Below the pieces are notes generated by a model, which was given only the letters and a program-made list of their open reading frames with translations, searched no databases and was not told where the DNA came from. From Pyrrhoderma lamaoense (taxonomy: Eukaryota; Basidiomycota; Agaricomycetes; Hymenochaetales; Hymenochaetaceae), in NCBI GenBank assembly GCA_002794735.1, contig NBAZ01000008.1, positions 1,116,001 through 1,180,000 of the forward strand: a DNA stretch of 64,000 nt. Reading direction: 5' to 3'. The first letter of the stretch is position 1; every line of letters begins with the position of its first letter. Below are positions 12,476 through 23,371 of the stretch, in pieces. The translations under genes and the position numbers were made by a program.

Positions 12476-14266
12476 CTATACATATTTGATAGCTAAGTTG
12501 AGGCTTAGTGGAAGTGATGTAGCTGTGACGACTACTCCTCCACCTTCCTCCACAAATTCAGATACTTTCTTATCAAGATTAGGTCTAGTTGCTTCTTCAA
12601 GGGACTTGGGTCCTTGGAGGTAGATGTTAATTGTAGAACCATCACTCCGTGTAGTCGCTAACGATGGTTTCTTAACTTGACTATTATCAACAGATAGGAA
12701 GTGTGTTTAGTTAGCCGGAATTTAGGGCGAAAGAAAAACAAGTAGATAACATAGTCCTTACATGTCTGGCCTCTCGGCTAATGAATCAATAAGATCACTG
12801 ACGGTCCAATCCTTGCCAACTTCAAAGATTACTGATTTCCCACCACAGACTGGACAGTCGTCCCGGCGTTCATGCTTGAACGTGTATGTATAAATACCAT
12901 CTGTACCGATATACATGAAGTAGTTGTCAAGGAATTGAGAGGATGAAGTGGCAATTTTGAACGCTTCGTTACAACATGAAGCTTTATTATACATAACAAA
13001 TAGCGATATTCAATTTATGGAAGTAACACGTGGATTTAAATTGCTTACCTGCTATGACTGCATTCGTGGAGGCTACAGCGGGAATGATGTTTTTAACGAC
13101 TCCTTGAGTTAGTGACCAAGTAACTCCTTCTATGTTAAACTCGTTCGCTCGTGCAAGGGCAGTGTTATACAACCAGCCGATGTGATCCGGGTTATCAGTA
13201 TCCAGCTTCTTGTCTGCAGCATGATAGAGAAGATCTGAACAAAGGCACATGAAACGCGAGATTTTTAATGACAAACCTCCATGAACCTTAGGCCATTCTA
13301 ACACTGATGCCCATTCGATGCAGTGTTCTGGTAATCGGGGAGTGTTAGCGATGGTACAAATAGGGAAAGCGGTAGGTTTGTTGAGTAGATCTAGAGAGCA
13401 TTCGTAGCATGATGTGACTGTGGGTAAGATCACTCGAGCTTGTCCTCGGAATCCTGATCAATTTGAAGGATAAGTCACAATAGAGAGGTGGAAGTATAAG
13501 ATAGTACCTTCGGTTCCTCCGTCAATCAGAGGTTTCAAGCTTTCTGGGTTCTCCTCGTCTACCATGTTCACTAATGTGGCGTTGATCCATCGACGTGCTT
13601 CCACTGAATCTAAGCCACAGATAATTATATGAAATTGCATATAATACGATTCGTCTTTGTCCTGTATCTTTCCGAAGTATCTGTAAGGAACTGGGAGATT
13701 TAATGTCTATATCAAGTTCAATGTATGATATATGCACTAACGGCGTGACTTTTACCCCTGGAACACGCTTCATAATGAACTCTGCAGCACAAACTGCTTT
13801 TGATTTGCCTACATCCTTTTGCCTAACACAGAAGGATATATAGAATTGAGAATAGAATTCTGGCTCCCCGAGAGCTTGAAATACGCACCTAAACAGAAAT
13901 TGACGATTCAAGTTACTAATATCAATAGTATCCATGTCAATGACATGAATATCCTTGAAGCCCGTCAAAGCAAGGTTTGCCAAGATCTCACATCCTAACC
14001 CTCCCGCACCTATAACAAGGATCTTACACTGATTACGAAGAAAGTCTTTAACCTAAGATTTTGAATTAGCTCCCTCATTTCTACTTATCTCTTTGATATG
14101 CTTTCCAAAACCAGAAGAGAACTGAATAGATGAAAGTGCATGTACTCACAGGTTCTCCCGCATTAAAGCTTTCTTCTGTTCTTGGACCTGGTTTATCTAA
14201 TATCTGGTCGATGTGATGGTAGCGATTTGGCCAGTCGATGAAGCGAATCTCGCCACTACCGACCAT
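12476..14266 (-). CDS. UBA3: NEDD8-activating enzyme E1 catalytic subunit UBA3
   Basis: Adenylates NEDD8/Rub1 and passes it to Ubc12, the first step of cullin neddylation. Exons 14150-14266, 13889-14052, 13742-13822, 13508-13680, 13277-13453, 13049-13213, 12762-12981 and 12476-12680 give 433 residues in perfect frame. Key features are the nucleotide-binding loop [52 protein letters not shown], the active-site cysteine in [17 protein letters not shown], two zinc-binding pairs (CYEC and CPVC) and the crossover [20 protein letters not shown]. The last 130 residues are the ubiquitin-fold E2-binding domain. ATG 14266 gives [20 protein letters not shown]. The partner subunit ULA1 is not in the window. 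Confidence 0.96.
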
Positions 14267-14594
14267 TCTCAAGTGAGCAAGATGAGATATTGCTTTGAGA
14301 GACTAGAGACACGATTTCTTGTCCAAGATGCAAAGTAAAGGTGATACTACTACTGGTATCAATAATAGCATTACATGATAATAAATGTGATTATCACGCT
14401 CTAACAGGTTTCGCCGCCGATCTCTCGACTTGTTACTCACCACGCGCGCGAAATCAAACTCAAGCTTGAGACGCGAATCACCTTAAACCTCTGACTACAT
14501 TGTAGTCCCCTAGCTGCTCCAGCTATAAGATTTAAAGAACTAGAAAAACACGTTTTGCTTGAAAGAAACTTCTTGAGCGACGTATACATTAATA
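14267..14594. other. Divergent promoter region, UBA3 / CBC2
   Basis: About 330 bases between two divergent start codons. No coding or RNA feature seen. It must hold both core promoters. Confidence 0.55.
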
Positions 14595-15647
14595 ATGGCA
14601 CACGTTGTGACACCTTTAGACCAGCCTTCAAATTATAAGGACTCTCAAGCTCGTGTCGACAGACAGAAGCAACAGGAAATATTAAATAAATCTACCACAC
14701 TTTATGTGAGTCCTAGTTTCACGCTAATGCTGCACCTTTACTCTAACACTGAATATCTATAAAACTCTGTGAATGAATCAATAGGTCGGAAACCTAAGTT
14801 TCTATACTACTGAAGAACAAATCTACGAAGTCTTTTCAAAATGTGCCAGCCCAGAAGAGGGAGGAGGTGTAAAGCGTATCATCATGGGTCTTGACCGCAA
14901 TTCTCGGTAAGTATAACATATGAACTTAGCAGCTTTGGGCTATGTAAACAGAGACCTAATACACGCGTTAAAACTTTTTTGATTTAAAAATTATAATGTT
15001 AAACTGAATGGCCGTGGTTAAAGGACTCCTTGTGGTTTCTGCTTTGTTGAATACTACACTCACGCAGAGGCGCTTGCTTGCATGCGCTACGTGAGTGGGA
15101 CAAAACTTGATGAGCGAGTAATCAGATGTGACCTCGACCTTGGATACAGAGAAGGACGTCAGTTCGGACGAGGGAAAAGTGGCGGACAGGTATGTTCCGT
15201 AATCTCTACAGCCCAATCTCTCACATAATTTAAAATAAAAACTCTCAACTCAATACGACGCGCATTCCACTCTTTCAATAGGTACGTGACGAACATCGTC
15301 AGGACTATGATGCAGGTCGTGGTGGTTGGGGTGCACAGGCTCAACGAGCTGAAATGGAACGACGACGTATGGTTGAGGAACGATATGCTGATGCCCAGGA
15401 AGGACCGGGTGCCGTTGCGGGTGGAGGAGAAGACTGGAAAGCCTCTTCAGTACCAGAGTCGGCGAATCCTTATGCTAATAGCCAAGGTATCAAACGTGAA
15501 CGTTCACCTGACGACGACGAAGGTCCAAGAGAGGTATGTTCCTCCTGCTATATATATCGAATATTCTTACTAACATAACCATGCAAACAAAAAAATAAAC
15601 AGATCCAAAGAACTCGAACAGAGGACAATGAAGAGGAGAGAATGTAA
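14595..15647 (+). CDS. CBC2: Nuclear cap-binding protein subunit 2 (CBP20)
   Basis: Binds the 7-methylguanosine cap together with CBP80. Exons 14595-14705, 14785-14906, 15024-15189, 15282-15533 and 15603-15647 give 231 residues. A single RRM runs from about residue 35 to 115, with RNP2 LYVGNLSF and RNP1 CGFCFVEY. The cap-stacking tyrosines are expected in the [14 protein letters not shown] region and in [39 protein letters not shown] and [17 protein letters not shown] are the C-terminal hinge motifs of CBP20. The last 80 residues are acidic and low-complexity. It ends convergently with the RRM-like gene at 15876. Confidence 0.96.
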
Positions 15648-15875
15648 AATATTAGTATTGTTATCTGTAATATGTTATCATAATTATAATTTGCTTTGCC
15701 TAACAGTGTTATCAATTCCTCAAAAAATATCACTTATGTTTTCAAACCGAAGAAAGATACATGGCTCGTTCTTGATTTGTTCAATTTCTTTGTGTGTGTG
15801 TGTATATTATGTTTGTCTATGATAAAACATTATTATGTGAATCCCAAAGAAAATCTATAACTTATTAAAACGTCT

Positions 15876-16997
15876 TCAGTATACTACTTTAGCGTTCATC
15901 AAAAACTTCTTTCCCCAGACGTCAGGCATATAATATGTCATATGTAATCGACGAACGAGTGTCTGTGCTTCAGATGGAGATTTCAACCGGATAAGGAATT
16001 TTGATACGTTCGAAACTCGTTTTGTCCCCGAACTGGACAAAATGAGATGATGGGTAGTTAAGTATTGATTATACAAAGGAGTGAGGGTGTCAATGAGACG
16101 AAAAAAGTAAACAATCAAACGATGAGCTTACTGCTGTGCCTGTAAAACCTCACAAGCAGGTTCCCCATTAGCCCCATTCTTCACCAACCCCAGTTTTCTC
16201 AGATAATTCCGTAAAGGATCTGATTTTACATTCATCGGAAGACCCCAAATGACGACGTCTTGTCCACGAGCGTTAACACCCGCACCAGGCCCACTTCCAT
16301 CGAATGTGCCTCGTTCTGCCGCTTGTGCGCGTCCGGTAGCACCGCGAGTACGTTTCTTCTGAGACAGTGTTGATTCTGTTCGGAGGAAACTACGGAGTGG
16401 GATTGTAGCGATTTGGGTACCGCGTAGAGCTTCTGCAGTCGATTTGGGTGAACCTCGGTTTGTATGGATAACTGCACGGCCGGTTGGTATACACCTATCA
16501 TACTCAATTTGCACTACAGACATGAGAAAAAATAGTACGAGGTAGGGTAAGATATCAGAATAGTAAGTAATAAAAGAAAAAAGCTGAAAGGACAAATAAT
16601 TAAAAAGAGTAGGCACTCACCTGAAGTAATATTCGCTAGCTTTCCTTGTTCCTTCCCCCTAGTTGTCTCGTTAAACGGAGAATATCCGCAGGAGTAACAG
16701 ATCTTGAAAGATTATCGAGAACAACCCTTTCTTCATTATCAGTCACTCCCCACTTGTGTTCTGGTCCCAAATCAGTCTCTTCAGTATTTTCATCTAAGAG
16801 TCAATTAGTTAGGCAATTAGTATTTAATAATTTTGAAAGAATATTTCTTGTAAGAGCTGAGTAAAATGAAATTTGAGAAGTAAAGATATGAGATTGGAGT
16901 ACATACTTAAGAGATGGACAGAGCGAGCCGAGCATTGTCGGGGGAGATGCCTTAGTGATCTTTTGAAAGCCTGTGTGCAAAGTAAAGTGTGGTTCAT
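15876..16997 (-). CDS. Mitochondrial RRM-like protein of unknown function
   Basis: Exons 16907-16997, 16621-16793, 16132-16513 and 15876-16032, about 267 residues. The start at 16997 gives MNHTLLCTQAFKRSLRHLPR, followed by QCSARSVHLL, a convincing mitochondrial targeting peptide (Arg/Leu/Ser-rich, no acids). After a charged linker, the C-terminal half has the pattern of a divergent RRM: DVVIWGLPMNVKSDPLRNYL as strand 1 and helix 1, then SKFLIRLKSPSEAQTLVRRL as strand 3 and helix 2. I do not recognise a named family. A mitochondrial RNA-binding role is inference. In exon 2 the frame breaks near 16670-16674: the sequence before reads TPADILR and after reads NETTRGKEQGKLANITS, so one A appears to be missing. 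Confidence 0.72.
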
Positions 16998-17098
16998 GGT
17001 TACAAGTAATTCAAGGTACCGGGAATTGTGCGTCTTGATAGGTTAAGAAATTGAAGAAACAACTACATTGACAATATAATAACCAATACGACTCTAAG

Positions 17099-17171
17099 GC
17101 CGCAATAGCTCAGCTGGGAGAGCAGTAGACTGAAGTTCTAAAGGTCCCCCGTTCGATCCGGGGTTGTGGCA
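17099..17171 (+). tRNA. tRNA-Phe (GAA)
   Basis: A 73-base cloverleaf. Acceptor GCCGCAA pairs with TTGTGGC (one G-T pair). The D arm is GCTC..GAGC, the anticodon loop is CTGAAGT with anticodon GAA, the variable loop AGGTC, and the T arm CCCCG-TTCGATC-CGGGG, then discriminator A. Box A is TAGCTCAGCTGG and box B is GTTCGATCC. There is no intron, and CCA is not encoded, as expected for a nuclear gene. The loop matches the well-known yeast tRNA-Phe sequence around GACTGAAG. Confidence 0.95.
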
Positions 17172-17177
17172 CTAATA

Positions 17178-17182
17178 TTTTT
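17178..17182 (+). terminator. Pol III terminator of tRNA-Phe
   Basis: A run of five T lies six bases after the tRNA 3' end, the usual RNA polymerase III stop. Confidence 0.8.
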
Positions 17183-17544
17183 CCATCTGTATTTTAATTC
17201 TTTTACTATATTAGATTACTTCAAAATTTCAGATTACAAAGAATCAGTTAACATCACCCTTTTTCTACAGCAGATTTGTATTATCACGTAACCCCTCGCA
17301 GAAAGAGGGCTATGCTCCTTACGATATATTTTCGTTATAAGGACAAGTCATAATGGGGTTGAACAGAAGAAAGAATGGAAAATAGACACAAAGAAAGGGA
17401 CTTGTTAGAGCCATTTCGTTGGTTCCGTTACAAGATTTTTATCGTCCCGCTCTTACTGAGTTACCCTTCCTTATCTTCGACGTCATAAAGTTATACACTG
17501 TGACTTTCCCTTGCTAACATATCAAATGATTGATCTGACTAGAA
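17183..17544. other. Spacer, tRNA-Phe to UFD1 3' end
   Basis: About 360 bases with no open frame or RNA fold that I can support. It probably includes the UFD1 3' UTR. Confidence 0.5.
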
Positions 17545-19120
17545 TTAATCACTGTCTACATAAATCACATCCTCATCACTGTCAACACCCCAATCAGGAG
17601 TCGGACTTCGCTCTCTTTGCTTTAGTAGGGCGTTACTATTTGCATTCCTATTCAGTGGTCGGGGATTTCTTCCGTCGGCTCCAGGACGATTGTTTGCATT
17701 CGAAGTTCCAAGTGCCTGACCCTTACCCCAGTCCCTACCGTTTGTTGAGGCTGATTGATCCTCTTCCTTTTCCTTCCCTTTCCCTTTTGAACTACTCCCC
17801 ACCCCACGTCCAGAGAGTGTACTCCCTTCTCCTGAGAAAACAGAGCTTGATGGCTCCGTTGTATGCGTTGATTTCGGCTTCGGATTATAGGGGACGGTGC
17901 GGAAACCAAAAAATAGTTTACCATGGGGTAGGTTAAGAGGCGCAGGTGCACTTGATTGAGATTCTAGAGTATCTGCAGTGACTATGCGCCTTTTGCTGTA
18001 GGAAAGCTTTGATTTATAAGAGAAGAGAGAAAAAATGTATGTTTCTTACTCGGTTCGAAAAGCTTTGCTTCCTTCCATTTGATTTTCTATACCCCTTTGG
18101 CTAATGCCTCGACCCTTTGTCTTCCTTCCACTCAATGTTTCACCCTTCCCTTTAAAGCTCTCCCATGCTTCACCATCTTTCTTGACTACCGTCTCTCCAG
18201 TCGAAGTACCTGCAAAGGCTCCAGATAATGCTGAAGAAGGACGTGAGGAACCGGGTGTTGAGGAGGCTAGGTCTATCTTTAGCTTTGAAGCCATAGTTGA
18301 AGGCGGTGCAGCTTTTGGCCGTTCAGGCTCTTTATACCCTACAGGGGCAGCAAAGTCTACCTCTAAATCAGTATCAATAACGTTGATTCCTCCATTCCCT
18401 GGACGAGTTTCCATAACAAGGAGATCAAATACGATGCTATTGTAATTTATTTGTATTATATCTCCTTGAGTGAGAGCAGCAAAATTCCGAAGTGCCATTT
18501 CCAACCTATACAAGAGTTTACCAATTAAGTGAATATTCATGTAGTCGCAAATATCAGATACCCACACAGCTTTATGATCAGAAATTTCCAAGAAGTGCAC
18601 GGACTGGGCTTGTAACTTTACAAACTTGCCCTTCGGAAGTTCTGTCCCAGTAATTCGAATAGGATCACCCTCATTTAGTCTGAGAGACTGCATCATCCAG
18701 AAGGGCAAGTGTACGCAGCCTTCTTCTGCAATAAACTCGAGGACACCAGCATGTGTTGATGCCGCAGGATTAGATGGATTGCTTAATTTGAACATCCATG
18801 GTGATTCAAGGTCCAAGCTTGTAAGGTTTGCAAGTGCAGAAGGGGGCATGATAACTTGAAAAGACTAGTTAGTTAAATCTTAGTTTATTATTGTGGCAAG
18901 TGGTCCTACTCTTTCCACCATAAGAAACGTTTGTTCGCTCCTTTCCTGGGAGCATTGCCACACTGTATGCTTTCATATATTCATCATATTGACGCGCCTG
19001 TCTCCGCTGAGGTCCAAAACGACCCGGAAATCCTCTTTGTCAATGTTAGTCCTATCCCATGTTGTATCCAAAACCGTGATACATACTGTGCTATCTGGGC
19101 AAAGAGATCTGCGCCCATAC
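17545..19120 (-). CDS. UFD1: Ubiquitin fusion degradation protein UFD1
   Basis: Cofactor of Cdc48/p97 with Npl4; recruits ubiquitinated clients for ERAD and chromatin extraction. Exons 19089-19120, 18910-19034, 18566-18854, 18050-18505 and 17545-17995 give 450 residues in frame. The N-terminal double-psi barrel is complete: QARQYDEYMKAYSVAMLPGK, GGKIIMPPSALANL, GVLEFIAEEGCVHLPFWMM, KAVLEMALRNFAALTQGD, VMETRPGNGGINVIDTD and VDFAAPVGYKEPE. The C-terminal part is Ser/Lys-rich and longer than the human one. It holds ESFKGKGETLSG and FSGEGSTLSGR, the two repeats of the Cdc48/Npl4-binding tail, separated by LPHGKLFFGFRTVPYNP. The last residues are acidic (DSDEDVIYVDSD). It is divergent to CCT4. Confidence 0.95.
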
Positions 19121-19441
19121 CAAAGGGCTCGTCGTCTCCAAACTAAATTATAGTTATAATCATACAATAGCAGAACCGATATAAGACTTTACCATATCCT
19201 TTATCAAGTAGTAACTCGCTCCTGAGAAAATACAAGACGGTCCACAATATCAGTGTACGCGCGGCGTTGTGGTTTATTATAGAGCATCCTTGGCCTAACG
19301 CACAGCACGTAATTATCAGCGTTGATCAATTTGCTTATTAAGGAAAAACGCGTTACGTGATACGTACCCCTCACTTCTATGCATGCAGCCTGCTTGGGCG
19401 TATAATTATACTCTACAGATTCCTTCTCTTTCTCAGATATC
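19121..19441. other. Divergent promoter region, UFD1 / CCT4
   Basis: About 320 bases between divergent starts. The open frame 19204-19506 on the minus strand overlaps CCT4 exon 1 antisense and looks like a shadow. No other feature. Confidence 0.5.
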
Positions 19442-21446
19442 ATGTCATCCCAGCCAAAAGTTATAGCAGGAGCGAACTCAGGGGCAAATAGTGCCTTCAA
19501 TGACAAAGTATGGTTTTAGAAATTTGACTGTGTCTGTTCTATCCAAAACTTACAATATTCTTACATAGAGCAAGCCCCAGGAAGTCCGTCTGTCGAATAT
19601 GACCGCCGCCAAAGGTTGGTCTGACATGAAACTATACAGACAGGTTAATATGTGATAACAAAATGAATTACAGCGATCAGTGATGCAGTTCGTACGTCAC
19701 TTGGCCCGAGGGGAATGGACAAAATGGTGCATTTACTTACTTACACTGATGATAGTCGACTTACCCCTGTTCCTAGATCCAAACTTCAAAAGGAGAGGTA
19801 ATAATCACTAACGATGGTGCAACTATACTTAAAAGCATCCAAGCACTACATCCTGCTGCGAAGATGGTGCGCATTTAATCATCATTTATCAGGACTTTGC
19901 TCAGTTTTTGGTCAATAGCTTGTTGATTTGTCCGCTGCTCAAGATGTCGAAGCTGGAGATGGCACAACATCTGTCGTCGTTTTAGCTGGTAGTCTTTTGG
20001 GTGCTGCAGAAAAAATGCTCGAAAAGGGAATGCATCCGACGATTATTGCTGAATCATTCACCAAGGCCGCTGCAAAGGCTGTCGAGTATCTCACAGAGAT
20101 CTCAACACCAGTAGACCTTAATGATAAATCGAGTTTATTGCGCGCTGCTTCCACTTCTCTGAACTCAAAGGTATAACATAATCCATAATAAACGTAACAT
20201 CATGTCTAAAGTACACATATATCTAGATCGTCTCTCAATATTCGTCTACCCTTGCTCCTATCGCCGTTGATGCCGTAACTCGATTGGCAACCGCGACCTC
20301 ATCGAATATTGATCTACGCGATGTTAGAATTGTGAAGAAAGTAGGTGGGACCATTGAGGATACAGAGTTGGTGGATGGTGTGGTCTTAAACCAGAACGTT
20401 GTTGTCTCTGGCGGAGGACCAACACGTATAGAGAAAGCGAAAATCGGTATCATCCAGTTCCAACTCAGTGCACCGAAACCGGACGTAAGCAATTTTTTTC
20501 AATATAAACCATCAAATACATCTACTCAAAATCTATATTATTAGATGGACAACACCATCATCGTTAACGATTACAGACAAATGGATAAAATCCTGAAAGA
20601 AGAACGCCAATACTTGCTTAATCTTTGCAAAAAAATCAAGAAAGCAAACTGCAACGTCTTACTTATCCAAAAGTCTATCCTTCGAGACGCAGTTTCAGAT
20701 CTTTCCCTACACTTCCTTGCAAAACTCAAGATCCTCGTTGTCAAAGACGTCGAGCGGGATGAAATCGAGTTTCTTAGTAAAAGTCTAGGATGCAAGCCTA
20801 TATCTGATATTGAGGCTTTCACCGAAGATAAACTGGGTTATGCGGATCTTGTTGAAGAGACAAGCAAGGCAGGGGCTAAGATTGTGAAGATTACTGGTGT
20901 GAAGAACCGAGGACGAACAGTCAGCGTGCTTGCTATGGGTGCAAACAGCCTCGTCTTGGAAGAGAACGAGCGTAGCTTACACGATGCACTCTGCGTTGTA
21001 AGATGTCTAGTCAAAAAGCGGTACGTCCTTAGAACTACTTCCTAACCTAGGTCTAGTAGCTAATTGATATACATTTTTACAGAGCTCTTATCGCTGGTGG
21101 TGGTGCCCCAGAAATCCATGTTTCCCGTGCTCTTTCTCAATACGCCCATACACTCAAGGGTATGGAAGCTTACTGTTTCCAGGCGTATGCCGATGCCCTG
21201 GAAGTCATCCCAACAACTCTCGCTGAAAACGCCGGTATGAATCCCATTGCGATCGTCACAGAGTTGCGGAATCGTCATGCACTGGGCGAGAGGACGGCGG
21301 GTATTAACGTCAGAACCGGGTTGATCAGCAATATCCTAGAGGAAGATGTCGTACAGCCATTACTAGTTTCGACAAGCGCCTTAGAGTTGTCGACAGAGAC
21401 TGTGTGCTTGTTGTTGAGGATTGATGATTATGTGCAGGCACGGTAG
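19442..21446 (+). CDS. CCT4: Chaperonin TRiC/CCT subunit delta
   Basis: Group II chaperonin subunit folding actin and tubulin. Exons 19442-19507, 19569-19614, 19674-19726, 19777-19866, 19919-20170, 20227-20484, 20545-21020 and 21083-21446 give 534 residues, the expected length, in perfect frame. Motifs are [38 protein letters not shown], the ATPase motif [42 protein letters not shown] with [13 protein letters not shown] text (here [16 protein letters not shown]), [41 protein letters not shown] and ENAGMNPI. The delta subunit is indicated by [11 protein letters not shown] and the [16 protein letters not shown] end. The first five exons are short (46-90 bases in most), giving a dense 5' intron pattern. 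Confidence 0.97.
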
Positions 21447-21659
21447 AATTTTATCATCTTTAATTAAAACATGTAGATGTACCAGAGACAGCACAATAAA
21501 AAAAGTAATCGACGAGTAGTTGAGACTCCATTTTTCTTAGTGCTGAAGATGAGATAGTGATGATATTAGTGGTGACGGGAAAGTATCGCAAAGGTGACAT
21601 GAAAATATAGTAAAATACAATGGAGCACACACAGTAGTTGACAATGATAGATAACAATG

Positions 21660-22889
21660 TTATGCAGTAACTGCAGCGGACTGAGGGGCCGCACCAGACT
21701 CAGTGGCTGTCGATCCACTATTCCCAGCTTTTGGCCTGCTTCTCCCCCACTTGATATTGACCGGAACGCCATCTATTTCAAGACCAGCAGCCCATGATAA
21801 AGCAGCAGTTTCTGCATCAGCTCGGTCTGTGAAGTTGACAAAAGCGCAACGAGATTTGGCGACGTGTACTATTGACCGGATAGCATTTGGCTTGGAGGCC
21901 ATTAGGGAAGGAAGGGATTGTGAAACATAGTTTCTGATAGAAGACTCAGTAGAGGTTGGTGAAAGAGAAGATAGGAAAAGAGAAGTCTAGGGTAAGAGAT
22001 AGTAAGAGATGCTAAATACGATAAAATGTGACAAAGTTGGACGTACAATAGATTCATCTTCTGGAGGTTTGAGACCCTGAGTATCAGCATGTTTAACAAG
22101 GATTTTACGTGCAACAGGATCGTTCCGGCCATAATATCGGTCTTGCACACTTTGTTTTGACAACTCGTTATCTTCAGGTTGCTCATGTCTGGGAATCAAC
22201 AAAAGACGATAAGATAATGATTACTAGCTTCGAAAAGTACCAACCTGTAAGGACAATCGTTTCCTCTATTACACTGTCCCTTTACGAAGAATGAACAGAT
22301 TTTTGGTCTGTTACGCTTGTAGTAAGGATCCGTCCTCGCCAGCTGTTTAAGCATTTCTTTTCCAGCACTCTGTGCACGCCCGCTGTCTAAGAGGCTCTTG
22401 TTTCCATCCAACTTGCCGTCCATATTTTGCGCATAGTACTCTCGGTTGATGTCGCTACTGGGAGCTTCGTTCTTTAAAGCCAGTGCGGTATCTCTCACTT
22501 GCGTTGGGAGGCCATACTCGAGATCAAGCAAGCAAGTTTGACACACATTCTTGATTTTGGCGCACGTCTGGCAGATGACTGTGGCTTTAAATCTCATTCC
22601 GGAACCTGGATTCCAACGGAAGACAGTAAATGGTCGGGCACAAGCACCACATGAGCGAGCGTACTCCTGCTTTGACTAGAACATAGATGATATTGAGCTA
22701 ATGGAAATTCATTCAAGGAGCAGTAGACGTCCTACCATACGAATGAACGCATTGTCACCAAGACCTGGTCATGAATTATAACTCAGCAAAATCAACATCA
22801 GCAACTGTAAAATACCAACAAGTCTCGCAGAGGATTGGAAATTCGCTTTGTTCCCAACCGGCCTTATTGATGTCAGCTTTTGGAGGCAT
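21660..22889 (-). CDS. SLT11: Pre-mRNA-splicing factor Slt11/Ecm2 (RBM22 family)
   Basis: Spliceosomal NTC-related protein that contacts U6 snRNA and the active site. Exons 22820-22889, 22736-22764, 22245-22675, 22047-22188 and 21660-21986 give 332 residues in frame. The N-terminus [20 protein letters not shown] leads into paired zinc-binding cysteines (CETC, CGAC, CQTC, CQTC) with [25 protein letters not shown] finger follows: [20 protein letters not shown] with the next-exon HE completing C-x8-C-x5-C-x3-H. An RRM ends the protein ([15 protein letters not shown] as the RNP1-like strand, [15 protein letters not shown]). This domain order is that of RBM22 and Ecm2. Confidence 0.95.
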
Positions 22890-23371
22890 GGATACTATAG
22901 TTGTCAAATAAGGAGAAGATGTTCGAGAGTAACCTTTGCTTTGCTTGAGTCACGAGATCAGTGCTTACACAACACCAAGAGGGTAAGCACAAGCAGAATT
23001 TCTGAGACTACCCACAATTCAAGATATTGAACAATTCGTCTCTGCCCCAATATCTTAAGCCAATGGTGGTCTACTCCAATGGTAGCTCGAAGCCAGTATT
23101 GGCCATAAAAAGGTCTAGCTATGTTATACATGTACTGTCTCTCGGATTTTCTTTCTCACATAGATCGAGCTTCTCGAAGATCATAACTGACAAAGACATC
23201 ACGAGCTACAAATGATGAGATCAAAGTAAATACTTCTTTATATGAAAACCCGTTGTCATATCTACTACCCTGTTGTAATGGTGTGCTAGCACTACGTCTA
23301 TGCTTCTAGCTAAGACTCTACTAATACTTGTTCTTTGCTGAAGAATTCTTATAAACAAAACAATTATAGCA
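22890..23371. other. Divergent region, SLT11 / RdRP
   Basis: About 480 bases. It holds the two promoters, and possibly unrecognised 5' exons of the RdRP, whose first conserved block begins very close to the chosen start. The open frame 23027-23215 has no motif I can tie to the RdRP N-terminus. Confidence 0.45.

Noticed and set aside
18104..18445. 113-codon frame antisense to UFD1
   Set aside because: Shadow of the Ser/Lys-rich UFD1 exon; no independent evidence.
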